DNA of 64,000 nucleotides, taken from Flavobacterium jumunjinense. GTDB lineage: Bacteria; Bacteroidota; Bacteroidia; Flavobacteriales; Flavobacteriaceae. The position numbers and the translations under genes are program-made. The DNA is taken from assembly GCF_021650975.2 (NCBI RefSeq), contig NZ_CP091285.1, positions 1,302,001 to 1,366,000 of the forward strand, in the 5' to 3' direction. This document shows, one piece after another, positions 1-7,360 of the stretch (its first letter is position 1; every line of letters begins with the position of its first letter). A model generated the notes under the pieces. That model did not search any database. It was not told the DNA's origin and was given only the letters and a program-made list of their open reading frames with translations.

Positions 1-309
1 GGATATGCTATTCTGAAAAAAGATTTAGGTAAAGATTTAGATGGCATTTATGGAGAATGGCTAAATAACCCAGGTTATAAAGATTTTGGAGGAGAATCTG
101 TTAATTTAACTAAATTAAAAGAAGCAATGAGTAAACAAAAAATAACCAAAGAAAACCTAGAAATTGCTGCTATGGAAACTGTAACAGGCAAATGGGCAAA
201 AAGCAAAGGGTTCACTAAAGCTATGGTGGTATCAAAATCAAATGTTTATGAATTTCTTGATGATGATATAAACCGATTAAAACAATTAGAAGTAATTTTT
301 ATAAAATAA
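1..309 (+). CDS. C-terminal end of a polymorphic toxin module (partial, unknown toxin fold)
   Basis: The reading frame is open from base 1 to the stop at 307-309, so the window starts inside a toxin gene. The last 100 or so residues (GYAILKKDLGKDLDGIYGEW at the start, NRLKQLEVIFIK at the end) are clearly homologous to the ends of the toxins at 937-1995 and 7361-9143, but diverged from them. The immunity gene follows after 7 bases. Whether this is the C-terminus of the expressed full-length toxin or another silent module cannot be decided, because the 5' part is outside the window. The catalytic activity of this toxin type is not recognised. Confidence 0.75.
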   Translation, partial: GYAILKKDLGKDLDGIYGEWLNNPGYKDFGGESVNLTKLKEAMSKQKITKENLEIAAMETVTGKWAKSKGFTKAMVVSKSNVYEFLDDDINRLKQLEVIFIK

Positions 310-316
310 TAATTAA

Positions 317-862
317 ATGAAAGATAAAAGATTAAAATATGTAATAGTTGCAGTACAAGATTATAGAGTACACGGATATTCTAATACAGTTCATACAGAT
401 AAAGGATACGGAATAATTGTTGAAGATTATCCTGGTGGCAAAGAAGCACCTCATAATTTAACCAATTATGAAAGGATTACATTTGAAAAAGTATTAAGAG
501 AAAAATTTGGGCATGAAGCCATAATTTTAGAACCAAAAAGCGAATTGTTTTTAGCATTGCTAACTGAAATGGAGTTGAAGTTAAAGGATTTATTAAAAAC
601 CCAATGTAGAGAATTTTTAGACCATATCAACTACAGATATGACGAAGAAATAGAATATTTTGGTGAAAAATATGTAATTAATGGCAGGAATTACGATGAC
701 AAAGCCTTACGTTACTTTTATGAGTTTTATGAAAAAATAAAAAGATTTTATGATTATAATTACCCATTGTATTTGGTTCCAGCCACTCAAGAAGACGAAG
801 AAAAGTATTATGGAGACCATGAAAGAGGAAATTATTACGAACCTATTTCACCTCAAAAGTAA
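317..862 (+). CDS. Immunity protein for the toxin ending at 309 (unrecognised family)
   Basis: This is a 181-residue, charged, soluble protein without signal peptide or membrane segment. It lies 7 bases after the toxin stop and has a terminator 19 bases downstream. It is a diverged homologue of the proteins at 2000-2545 and 9148-9693, each of which follows a homologous toxin; that pairing is the main argument for an immunity role. The C-terminal third (EFYEKIKRFYDYNYPLYLVP ... YYGDHERGNYYEPISPQK) is the most conserved part among the three. The N-terminal half differs more, as expected if it tracks changes in the toxin. The Pfam family is not recognised. Confidence 0.65.
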   Translation: MKDKRLKYVIVAVQDYRVHGYSNTVHTDKGYGIIVEDYPGGKEAPHNLTNYERITFEKVLREKFGHEAIILEPKSELFLALLTEMELKLKDLLKTQCREFLDHINYRYDEEIEYFGEKYVINGRNYDDKALRYFYEFYEKIKRFYDYNYPLYLVPATQEDEEKYYGDHERGNYYEPISPQK

Positions 863-880
863 ATACTTCTTGTTTAACAT

Positions 881-906
881 AAACCACCTTCGGGTGGTTT
901 TTTTAT
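881..906 (+). terminator. Rho-independent terminator of the first module
   Basis: The hairpin AAACCACC-TTCG-GGTGGTTT (881-900) is followed by a T run. The same TTCG-loop hairpin closes several other modules (2563, 3525, 4577, 9712), so the terminator appears to be part of the mobile cassette unit. Confidence 0.85.
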
Positions 907-907
907 G

Positions 908-1076
908 CTTTATAATTAGCCCTTCAAATCTTATCTTTGAGTGGAGAATTAACCGTTGCCATAAAAGGAGGTTTACGCAAAAGTGCCAAAGAAGTTCTAG
1001 AACATAGTGATGATTTAAAGAAAACAGCAAAAAATACAGAGGAAGCCAAGCAAATAGATGAGGTAATTGAGCATTT
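908..1076 (+). repeat. Homology arm, first complete copy of the array's direct repeat
   Basis: This roughly 170-bp segment runs from just after a terminator (TTTATAATTAGCC...) to GATGAGGTAATTGAGCATTT. Near-identical copies lie at about 2604-2757, 3549-3721, 4601-4771 and 6049-6219, with a truncated copy at 9738-9825. It encodes the constant pre-toxin peptide that ends in DEVIEHL; sequence diverges completely immediately afterwards. The position and conservation fit a recombination arm that lets different toxin-immunity pairs be swapped onto one upstream gene. Confidence 0.85.
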
Positions 1077-1995
1077 AAAAATTGTGGCAAATGAGGTAGA
1101 AAAAAATAGTTATATTCCACTACGATTTGACAAACTATATAGTATTTCTGCAGCTGCATTAGACACTGCATTAAATGTATCAAAAAACATATTTTTCTAT
1201 CTCAAAAACCTAACAAAAGCAAATACAGAAACAGTATTTTATAAAGGGGTTGAAATATTTACGGATTCACCAGCAAAAGTAAAAGTTTTTTTAGATGATG
1301 CAGCAAAGGTTTTAAAAACAAAAGGGGTTGAAGGTGTCGAACAATTTTTTGAATCAACAGGTTCTGTTTTAACTAGAAAAAGATTACATTCACAAACTGG
1401 AGAAGATTATTTAGCAACATTAGTAAGACACAAAAAAGGAGAAAAATATATTTATGAATTAGAAGAATTTAAAGATTTCAAACCAAAATGGGACGCAAGT
1501 GCTAAAGATCCATCCGATAAATTTGATTGTACCATAAAATTTGCAGAAAAAGGACATCATACTGATGGTAAAAATATTTTGTATGCCGATTTATTTATAC
1601 CCAAAAAATTAGGGGATTTTATGTCGTCATATAAAGGAACTGGTTTTAAAGACATAAGCTTAGGAAAAACCATGTTAGATGATGGTTATGTTATGTTAAA
1701 AAAAGAAATAGGCAAAGATTTAGATGGTATTTATGCGGAATGGTTAAAATCTTCTGCTTACAAAGATTTTCCTAATTCTGAATCTGTTAACCTATATGAT
1801 TTAAAAACAGCTATGAAAGGCAAAAAAATCACTAAAGAAAACCTTGAAGAAGCTGCATTTAAAACATTTACGGGAAGCTGGGCTAAAAGCAAAGGATTTA
1901 CGAAAGCAGTAGTGGTTTCTGAGAATGATGTTTATAAGGAACTTAATGGTGATATAAATAGATTAAAAGAATTAGAAGTAATATTTATAAAATAA
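937..1995 (+). CDS. Silent toxin module A: constant arm plus unrecognised C-terminal toxin domain
   Basis: 352 codons if the TTG at 937 is used; there is no ATG in the arm, and an in-frame TAA lies at 913-915, so this probably is not translated on its own. Residues 1-47 are the constant arm. Residues 48-145 are a helical linker (RFDKLYSISAAALDTALNVS). The C-terminal domain begins near LHSQTGEDYLATLVRHKKGE and contains KFDCTIKFAEKGHHTDG. No known nuclease, deaminase or protease motif is convincing, although the conserved Asp, Cys and His residues could be catalytic. The immunity gene starts 4 bases after the stop. The toxin is nearly identical to the one at 8210-9143. Confidence 0.7.
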   Translation: MSGELTVAIKGGLRKSAKEVLEHSDDLKKTAKNTEEAKQIDEVIEHLKIVANEVEKNSYIPLRFDKLYSISAAALDTALNVSKNIFFYLKNLTKANTETVFYKGVEIFTDSPAKVKVFLDDAAKVLKTKGVEGVEQFFESTGSVLTRKRLHSQTGEDYLATLVRHKKGEKYIYELEEFKDFKPKWDASAKDPSDKFDCTIKFAEKGHHTDGKNILYADLFIPKKLGDFMSSYKGTGFKDISLGKTMLDDGYVMLKKEIGKDLDGIYAEWLKSSAYKDFPNSESVNLYDLKTAMKGKKITKENLEEAAFKTFTGSWAKSKGFTKAVVVSENDVYKELNGDINRLKELEVIFIK

Positions 1996-2545
1996 TAATA
2001 TGGAAGATAAAAGATTAAAAGAAGTAATTATTGCAGTGCAAGATTATAGAATACACGGTTATTCCAATACTTTATTTACTGATAAAGGATACTTAATTAT
2101 AGTTGAAGACTATCCAGGTGGGAATTCAAACATTAGTAACCTCACAAATTATAGAAGAGTATCATTTGAAAAAGTATTAGGTAATAAGTTCGGGAGTGAA
2201 GCTATTGTATTAGAACCTAAAAGTGCTTTATTTCTAGAGTTATTACAAGAGATGGAATTAAAAATTAAAGAATTATCAAAAGATAATCCTAATGAGTTCT
2301 TAGATCACGAACTTGATAGATATGATGAAAAAGTTACTTTTTTTGGAGAAGAAATTGTAGTGAATGCAAGAAATAAATATGATAGAGTGTTGGTTGAGTT
2401 TTATGAGTTTTATGAAAAAATAAAACGCTTTTATGATTATAACTATCCCTTGTATCTTGTACCTGCTACTAAAGAAGATGAAGAAAAGTACTATGGAGAT
2501 CATGAAAGAGGAAATTATTACAAACCTATTTCACCTCAAAAGTAA
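1057..2545 (+). repeat. 1.5-kb duplicated toxin-immunity segment, copy 1
   Basis: From GATGAGGTAATTGAGCATTT to the immunity stop this segment is almost identical to 8210-9693. The lengths are 1489 and 1484 bp. The difference is accounted for by one 5-bp deletion in copy 2, so there are no other net indels. The identity starts exactly at the end of the homology arm, whereas the arms themselves are different in the two copies. Confidence 0.85.
2000..2545 (+). CDS. Immunity protein of module A (unrecognised family)
   Basis: 181 residues, starting 4 bases after the toxin stop. It is nearly identical to the protein at 9148-9693: visible changes include S to N and R to K near residues 47-52 and K to E near the C-terminus. 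It is a diverged homologue of the protein at 317-862. There is no signal peptide, so it would act in the cytoplasm, as expected for protection against a toxin delivered there. Function is inferred from position directly 3' of the toxin and from co-duplication with it. Confidence 0.65.
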   Translation: MEDKRLKEVIIAVQDYRIHGYSNTLFTDKGYLIIVEDYPGGNSNISNLTNYRRVSFEKVLGNKFGSEAIVLEPKSALFLELLQEMELKIKELSKDNPNEFLDHELDRYDEKVTFFGEEIVVNARNKYDRVLVEFYEFYEKIKRFYDYNYPLYLVPATKEDEEKYYGDHERGNYYKPISPQK

Positions 2546-2562
2546 ATACTTCTTGTTTAACA

Positions 2563-2587
2563 AAACCACCTTCGGGTGGTTTTTTTA
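2563..2587 (+). terminator. Rho-independent terminator of module A
   Basis: Hairpin AAACCACC-TTCG-GGTGGTTT followed by T7, 18 bases after the immunity stop. Confidence 0.85.
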
Positions 2588-2617
2588 TGCATTAAATTTG
2601 ACATTCAAATCTTATCT

Positions 2618-3337
2618 TTGAGTGGAGAAATAACTGTTGCCATAAAAAATGGCTTGCAAAAAAGTGCCAAAGAAGTTCTAGAACATACTGATGATTTAAA
2701 GAAAACCGCAAAAAATGCAGACGAAGCCAAGCAGATAGATGAGGTAATTGAGCATTTAAGGAGAGTTTCGGGAGATAATATTAAAGGCAAAGGATTTTAT
2801 GGAGGAAAAGTATTATCAAAATCTGATATAGAAAAATGGGCAAAACATTTAAAAAAAAAATATGGAACTAATCTTGAAAAAGTTGATGATTTTGAAAATC
2901 CTAATGTATTAGCTCAATTTGATGCCAATACCAATACAATTCGTTATAAAGATGATGTTACAGAGTATTTTATGTTACACGAATCTTTTCATGCTGAAGA
3001 GTTTAAGAAAATTGGTTTTGATGAATATGTGAAAGATGCACCATTAAGAGGAGTTAAAGAAGCAGATTATACAAATGAAAATTGGATAAGATTATATAAA
3101 AGAGAAAAATATGTGTATGATAGGTTAGTAGAAAACGCAAAAAAATATAAATTAAATTCTGAAGAAATATCTACACCACCTTTTGGTCATGCTTTCCAAT
3201 ATTTTGATGGACAAATTGTTTTACAATTAGAAATATACCAATCCCTAAAAATTAAAATCATGATAAATAAAGAATTAGAAAAAAAATTAGAACAGTTTTT
3301 AATAGAAAATATTATAAAGAATCAATTAAGTATTTAG
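2618..3337 (+). CDS. Silent toxin module B: zincin-like metallopeptidase toxin, probably frameshifted near its end
   Basis: The constant arm (residues 1-47 from the TTG at 2618) is followed by a domain with an HExxH zinc motif, MLHESFHAEEF (HESFH at about 121-125), and a downstream segment KREKYVYDRL...HAFQYFDGQIVLQ. This resembles the Tox-MPTase4 type of polymorphic metallopeptidase toxins (family memory, not searched). The frame runs through what should be the toxin stop and into the immunity gene. Adding one A to the A run near 3231-3233 would give ...LENIPIPKN and a stop at 3253-3255, 4 bases before the immunity ATG, the spacing seen in other modules. A one-base deletion is therefore likely. 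Unlike the other arms, this one has no stop directly upstream of the TTG. Confidence 0.7.
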   Translation: MSGEITVAIKNGLQKSAKEVLEHTDDLKKTAKNADEAKQIDEVIEHLRRVSGDNIKGKGFYGGKVLSKSDIEKWAKHLKKKYGTNLEKVDDFENPNVLAQFDANTNTIRYKDDVTEYFMLHESFHAEEFKKIGFDEYVKDAPLRGVKEADYTNENWIRLYKREKYVYDRLVENAKKYKLNSEEISTPPFGHAFQYFDGQIVLQLEIYQSLKIKIMINKELEKKLEQFLIENIIKNQLSI

Positions 3338-3519
3338 GTTTAAGAGAAGGTTCGACAATTGGTAGAAAAATTGGAAATTTCCATATAGTTTCATATATGG
3401 TATCTATCACAAATCAGCCCTATGATGGGGATGCTTTTTTTAGTGCTCGTTTTGATGAAAAAGATTATCATTTGGTAGATATTATTGGTCCTCAATCATG
3501 GGAAAATTTTGAAGAATAA
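3260..3519 (+). pseudogene. Frameshifted immunity gene of module B
   Basis: The ATG at 3260 opens MINKELEKKLEQF, then the frame hits a stop after about 26 codons. A second open frame continues with NRKYYKESIKYLGLREGSTI to ...IIGPQSWENFEE and a stop at 3517-3519. Adding one T to the T5 run near 3296-3300 joins them into an 86-residue protein of the size and position expected for the immunity partner. The terminator follows 5 bases later. Either the gene is truly broken or both homopolymers near here were miscalled during sequencing. The family is not recognised. Confidence 0.65.
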
Positions 3520-3524
3520 TTTTT

Positions 3525-3550
3525 AAACCACCTTCAGGTGGTTTTTTTTA
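3525..3550 (+). terminator. Rho-independent terminator of module B
   Basis: Hairpin AAACCACC-TTCA-GGTGGTTT (3525-3544) plus a T run. The loop has TTCA instead of TTCG. Confidence 0.85.
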
Positions 3551-3581
3551 TACTTTATAATTAGCCTTTCTAATCTTATCT

Positions 3582-4238
3582 TTGAGTGGAGAATTAACCG
3601 TTGCCATAAAAGGAGGTTTACGCAAAAGTGCCAAAGAAGTTCTAGAACATACTGATGATGTAAAGAAAACAGCAAAAAATGCAGACGAAGCCAAGCAAAT
3701 AGATGAAGTAATTGAGCATTTGGAGGAGGTGGCTGAGTTAGAAATGAGGACTCTAAAAACGTTTCCTTTAGGTTTAGAGTTAGAAGTATTATCAAAAAAC
3801 TTGCTAAAGAAATACATTCAAAGATTAGATGAAAAAATGCTTAAAAGCGGATATAAGTTAGAAATTGAATGGATTGATGAGTTGCATAGTCAATTCTATA
3901 CAGGATTGCAAGGTAGAGTTATAGTGAATACTGAAGGTCCTATAAAACTTCTTATAAGAAAAGACTGTTCAAAAATGGCTTGGTTTCACGAAAATATCCA
4001 TATTGATGATTTTTTAAAACTGGGCAGGAAACAATATAGGAAGATGGCAATTGAAGAACCTTGGCTTTTAGAATGGAATGTTTGGGAAGGGCTTTTTAAA
4101 AATAGAAATAAGTATAGAGAAGTAGAATTGGTAAGTGCTTATAAATATGTGAAAAAAATTTATGATGAAAAAAAGATTTTAAATTTATTCAAAGAAAATA
4201 AAGAAATGGAGCAATTAATAATTAAATACCAAAAATAA
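3582..4238 (+). CDS. Silent toxin module C: second, different HExxH metallopeptidase toxin
   Basis: 218 codons from the TTG at 3582. The arm covers residues 1-47. The variable domain contains MAWFHENIHIDDFLKLG, with HENIH at about 136-140, a zincin-type zinc-binding helix. Downstream, EEPWLLEWNVWEGLF and an acidic/lysine-rich helical tail follow. Apart from the HExxH helix it shares little visible sequence with module B, so it is a distinct metallopeptidase toxin type. The immunity gene starts one base after the stop. Like other modules it has an in-frame stop in the arm's 5' edge and no ATG. Confidence 0.7.
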   Translation: MSGELTVAIKGGLRKSAKEVLEHTDDVKKTAKNADEAKQIDEVIEHLEEVAELEMRTLKTFPLGLELEVLSKNLLKKYIQRLDEKMLKSGYKLEIEWIDELHSQFYTGLQGRVIVNTEGPIKLLIRKDCSKMAWFHENIHIDDFLKLGRKQYRKMAIEEPWLLEWNVWEGLFKNRNKYREVELVSAYKYVKKIYDEKKILNLFKENKEMEQLIIKYQK

Positions 4239-4239
4239 T

Positions 4240-4560
4240 ATGAAACTAACTGAGGAACAAGCAAAAAAAATAGTCTCAAAAGTTTTAAAAGATTTAAAAC
4301 TATATTATGAAGATAAAATCCCTATAAAAGTCAACTTTATAAACAAAGATAGTAATGCAAATTGGGGTAAAATTAATTACTGGGCAGGATTTTATGATTA
4401 CTCAAAACTACCAAAGGAGTTTAATCTCGATAAAGGTATACCATATGATTCAGTAGTTGTGGATGATGAAAAAGGAATTGCAATTGCAGTATCATTTTTT
4501 CCAGAGCCTAGCCCAATAAAATTGGATGAAAACGGAAAATATATTTGGGGGAATGAATAG
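4240..4560 (+). CDS. Immunity protein of module C (unrecognised family)
   Basis: A 106-residue soluble protein beginning one base after the toxin stop, so translation could be coupled if a full-length toxin were made. It has an N-terminal helix (EEQAKKIVSKVLKDLKLYYE) and then an alternating pattern suggesting beta strands (WGKINYWAGFYDY, SVVVDDEKGIAIAVSFFPEP). No paralogue occurs in the window. The immunity role is inferred from position between toxin and terminator. Confidence 0.6.
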   Translation: MKLTEEQAKKIVSKVLKDLKLYYEDKIPIKVNFINKDSNANWGKINYWAGFYDYSKLPKEFNLDKGIPYDSVVVDDEKGIAIAVSFFPEPSPIKLDENGKYIWGNE

Positions 4561-4576
4561 AATTATTTAACAATTT

Positions 4577-4599
4577 AACCACCTTTGGGTGGTTTTTTT
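4577..4599 (+). terminator. Rho-independent terminator of module C
   Basis: Hairpin AACCACC-TTTG-GGTGGTT followed by T7. Confidence 0.85.
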
Positions 4600-4631
4600 A
4601 TACTTTATAATTAGCCATTCAAATCTTATCT

Positions 4632-5441
4632 TTGACTGGAAAATTAACCGTTGCCATAAAAGGAGGTTTACGCAAAAGTGCCAAAGAAGTTCTAGAACAT
4701 ACTGATGATTTAAAGAAAACAGCAAAAAATGCAGAGGAAGCTAAACAGATTGATGAGGTAATTGAGCATTTGGAAGATGTTGCAGGAGAAACCAATGAAT
4801 TATATAGAAGAATAGAAGAATTATTTGATTTATCTCCTTTTATTAGAAAATTTACAAAAATCACATCTAAACAGAATGATAATGTATCCAAAATTGTTAA
4901 AGAAGCTGAAAAAAATATTTTAAAACAAGCAAGTTTAATACAAGATAGTTCAAAACAATTTGAATATGCTTTTGTATGGCATCCAAAAAAATTTTTAAAT
5001 CCAAAAATTTTTACTTCAAATTCTAATGAATATGTAAGGCTATCCGAAGCTTTTGGAACAAGTGGAAATTTAACAAAAAAGCAAAGATATTTACTTAAAG
5101 GATCAGTTTTCACTCACAATCATCCAAATTTTAGTAGATTTAGTAATGAAGATATAAAAGTATTTTTGCAATTTCAATTAAAAGAACTTAGAGCTATAAC
5201 CTCTGAAGGAATAGTATATAGTTTAAAAATGAAGTCTAATGTAAATAATTTTGCAAAAAGTGAGATTTCTCTTCTGTATAAAAATCTTGAAAAGGCAAAG
5301 TCTGATTTTGTAACTAAAAAACTACTTAATGCTAGAAGTTTTGATAAAAAAAATAAGATTTATTTTGAGTTGCAAGATTTTGAAGAAGAATTTATACTAA
5401 AAGAGATTAAAAATAAAATAGATTATAAAATTTTTAAATAA
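4632..5441 (+). CDS. Silent toxin module D: HNHP (JAB/MPN-like) toxin domain
   Basis: 269 codons from a TTG. The constant arm (TGKLTVAIKGG...DEVIEHLEDV) is followed by a helical linker and a domain containing KGSVFTHNHPNFSRFSNEDI (HNHP at about 162-165) and later RAITSEGIVYSL. An HNHP segment followed by a Ser/Asp position is typical of JAB-type zinc-binding domains, including those at the C-termini of some MuF/polymorphic toxins. The assignment rests on this motif only. The C-terminal 90 residues are lysine-rich and helical. The immunity gene starts 9 bases after the stop. Confidence 0.6.
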   Translation: MTGKLTVAIKGGLRKSAKEVLEHTDDLKKTAKNAEEAKQIDEVIEHLEDVAGETNELYRRIEELFDLSPFIRKFTKITSKQNDNVSKIVKEAEKNILKQASLIQDSSKQFEYAFVWHPKKFLNPKIFTSNSNEYVRLSEAFGTSGNLTKKQRYLLKGSVFTHNHPNFSRFSNEDIKVFLQFQLKELRAITSEGIVYSLKMKSNVNNFAKSEISLLYKNLEKAKSDFVTKKLLNARSFDKKNKIYFELQDFEEEFILKEIKNKIDYKIFK

Positions 5442-5450
5442 TAAAAATAT

Positions 5451-5990
5451 ATGATAACAAATAAGAGATTAACAGATTGGTTATTTTATCGTTCTCCTTT
5501 TAAAGACACGCTTGATAAAGGAGAATATACTGACCCAAAATATATAGAATTAAATTTCCCTCACAGAAAAGAATTTTGTGATGAACTAAAGAGATGTAGC
5601 CTTAAAGAATTTGTAAGCACTTTAATTTGGATTTTTAAAGATAAATACCCTTTTGAATATAGGTATATTGAAATTTTTCAACTTGTAGAGGAGTCAGATG
5701 GGATGTTAAAACAAAACACGAATAACAGAGAATTAAAAGATATATTTCCATTGGAATTTATTGAAGACTCAGAAGTTTTTGGATATTTATTATCATTAAA
5801 AATAAAATTTAAAGAAACTCAGCCTTTATTATTAAACTGGGTAGAAGAAGTATTTGCAGGCGCAAATTTTAAAAAAGAGCAAAATGGAAATGTAATAATT
5901 TATTCAATAGAAAATTCACCAATAGAAACATTAGAAGTTTACAACAACTATATTCAAATAAATATAAATCAAGAAAAGATTGATGAATAG
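5451..5990 (+). CDS. Immunity protein of module D (unrecognised family)
   Basis: 179 residues, soluble, acidic, no signal peptide; aromatic-rich segments (LTDWLFYRSPFKDT, VSTLIWIFKDKYPFEYRYIE). It follows the toxin after 9 bases and precedes a terminator of different sequence from the neighbouring ones. No homologue occurs elsewhere in the window. The immunity role is by position. Confidence 0.6.
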   Translation: MITNKRLTDWLFYRSPFKDTLDKGEYTDPKYIELNFPHRKEFCDELKRCSLKEFVSTLIWIFKDKYPFEYRYIEIFQLVEESDGMLKQNTNNRELKDIFPLEFIEDSEVFGYLLSLKIKFKETQPLLLNWVEEVFAGANFKKEQNGNVIIYSIENSPIETLEVYNNYIQININQEKIDE

Positions 5991-6015
5991 CTTTTTTGAA
6001 ATTAAGTTTATTTAT

Positions 6016-6047
6016 GAGGCTGTCCAAAAGCAAGGACAGCCTCTTTT
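6016..6047 (+). terminator. Rho-independent terminator of module D
   Basis: A 10-bp stem GAGGCTGTCC / GGACAGCCTC with an 8-base loop, then T4. This is a different hairpin from the TTCG type used by most modules. Confidence 0.85.
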
Positions 6048-6079
6048 ATACTTTATAATTAGCTATTCTAATCTTATCT

Positions 6080-6802
6080 TTGAGTGGAGAATTAACCGTT
6101 GCCATAAAAGGAGGTTTACGTAAAAGTGCCAAAGAAGTTCTAGAACATAGTGATGATGTAAAGAAAACAGCAAAAAATGCAGAGGAAGCCAAGCAAATAG
6201 ATGAGGTAATTAAGCATTTGGAAGATGTTGCAGAAGCTGGAATAAAAAACACCTCAAAGAGAGCCAAAAGAGTTGCGAGAACTGCTAAAGAGGGTGACAT
6301 ACATAAATCATTTTTTGAAAATGCAGGAATATCTCTCAAAAAAGAAGAAGGATTAGGTTTAATCTCAGGTCAAACCAAACCAAATACTTGCGCAGCTAAC
6401 TCATTACGAATGGTCTTAGATGATTTAGGAATAACAAAATATGAAGATACTCTAGCAGCAGCATTAAAGACGGATAAAAATGGTGCGAATATTTTAGATA
6501 TTCCTGAAGCTTTAAACAATGCATATATCGAAGGACTTCAAACCATAAGTAGAGGAGGAAGAAAAGATAGAAATATAACTTTTAATACTTTGGAAAAAGC
6601 TATGAAAACGGGTAATAAAAAAGCTGTCGTTAGTATTCATACTGATGATTTTGGAGCTCATGCAGTTGTTGTAAATAAAATAGAAAACGGAAGGGTTTTT
6701 GTTAGAGATCCTTTACCACTGAACATAGGCTCTTCTTATAGTGTTACTATTGAAGATTTTAAAAGTGTATTTTATGAAAAATTTGTAACCATAAATAGAT
6801 AA
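6080..6802 (+). CDS. Silent toxin module E: C39/papain-like cysteine peptidase toxin
   Basis: 240 codons from a TTG. The arm covers residues 1-47, followed by a basic linker (KNTSKRAKRVARTAK). The variable domain has the layout of a C39-like cysteine peptidase: Cys104 in QTKPNTCAANSLRMVLDDLG, His194 in FGAHAVVVNKIENGRVFV, and Asp210 in RDPLP. These are in the order Cys-His-Asp with normal spacing for the fold. In polymorphic toxins such domains act as proteases or deamidases in the target cell; the substrate is unknown. The immunity gene starts 3 bases after the stop. Confidence 0.72.
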   Translation: MSGELTVAIKGGLRKSAKEVLEHSDDVKKTAKNAEEAKQIDEVIKHLEDVAEAGIKNTSKRAKRVARTAKEGDIHKSFFENAGISLKKEEGLGLISGQTKPNTCAANSLRMVLDDLGITKYEDTLAAALKTDKNGANILDIPEALNNAYIEGLQTISRGGRKDRNITFNTLEKAMKTGNKKAVVSIHTDDFGAHAVVVNKIENGRVFVRDPLPLNIGSSYSVTIEDFKSVFYEKFVTINR

Positions 6803-6805
6803 AAA

Positions 6806-7327
6806 ATGACAGAAATAGAAAGAATAAAAAATAATACAAATGGAGAGTTGCCTAAAGGAGAATATAGTTTTTTAATTGTACAGGATATACCTAATCCTAA
6901 ACATGAGTTAGAAATTTTTAAACAAACTATGTTAGCTTTTCTTGAAAACAAAGAGTTGGATGAAGAAGATCCTAAATGGGAAAAACTACTGCCAAAGCAG
7001 CTTGTTGCATTTACTAATCAATTGGAAGAGGAAGATTATCATAAAGACGATTTGATTTCACACATACCTAATATGATAAGGAGGCTAAGAGAAATAAGAG
7101 AATGGGAATGGTATAGTTCTACGATGTTAGAAAATGACGAAGGTTTTGAAGTAATATATACAGGGAAGTTAAATGTTACGGCTCAGCCACTATTACACCA
7201 TCAAGGTATTCCCCATGCCAGTATTTTTGTAGAGAAGAATGGAGAATTATATGCAACAAAAGCATTGACAGATGTTTTAACTTATAAAAAGTTTGATCCT
7301 GTAACAATGAAATTAACAAAAAAATAA
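6806..7327 (+). CDS. Immunity protein of module E (unrecognised family)
   Basis: 173 residues, soluble, strongly acidic in the middle (ENKELDEEDPKWEKLLPKQ, LEEEDYHKDD). It starts 3 bases after the toxin stop. The C-terminal part (LNVTAQPLLHHQGIPHASIF ... TKALTDVLTYKKFDP) looks like a small beta domain. No homologue is in the window; the role is inferred from the toxin-immunity-terminator layout. Confidence 0.6.
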   Translation: MTEIERIKNNTNGELPKGEYSFLIVQDIPNPKHELEIFKQTMLAFLENKELDEEDPKWEKLLPKQLVAFTNQLEEEDYHKDDLISHIPNMIRRLREIREWEWYSSTMLENDEGFEVIYTGKLNVTAQPLLHHQGIPHASIFVEKNGELYATKALTDVLTYKKFDPVTMKLTKK

Positions 7328-7332
7328 ATGTA

Positions 7333-7358
7333 AGCTACTTTCGAGTAGCTTTTTTTAT
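7333..7358 (+). terminator. Rho-independent terminator of module E
   Basis: Stem AAGCTACT / AGTAGCTT with TTCG loop, followed by a T run. Confidence 0.85.
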
Positions 7359-7360
7359 AC

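Noticed and set aside
964..974. AGGAGG Shine-Dalgarno-like sequence inside the arm (AAAAGGAGGTTTA)
   Set aside because: No in-frame start codon follows at a useful distance, Bacteroidota rarely use such sites, and the bases simply encode K-G-G.
848..1183. Minus-strand open frames across the arms (848-1183, 3523-3817, 4619-5113, 6046-6339)
   Set aside because: All lie opposite the constant arm and toxin starts and arise from the same repeated sequence; they carry no independent signals.
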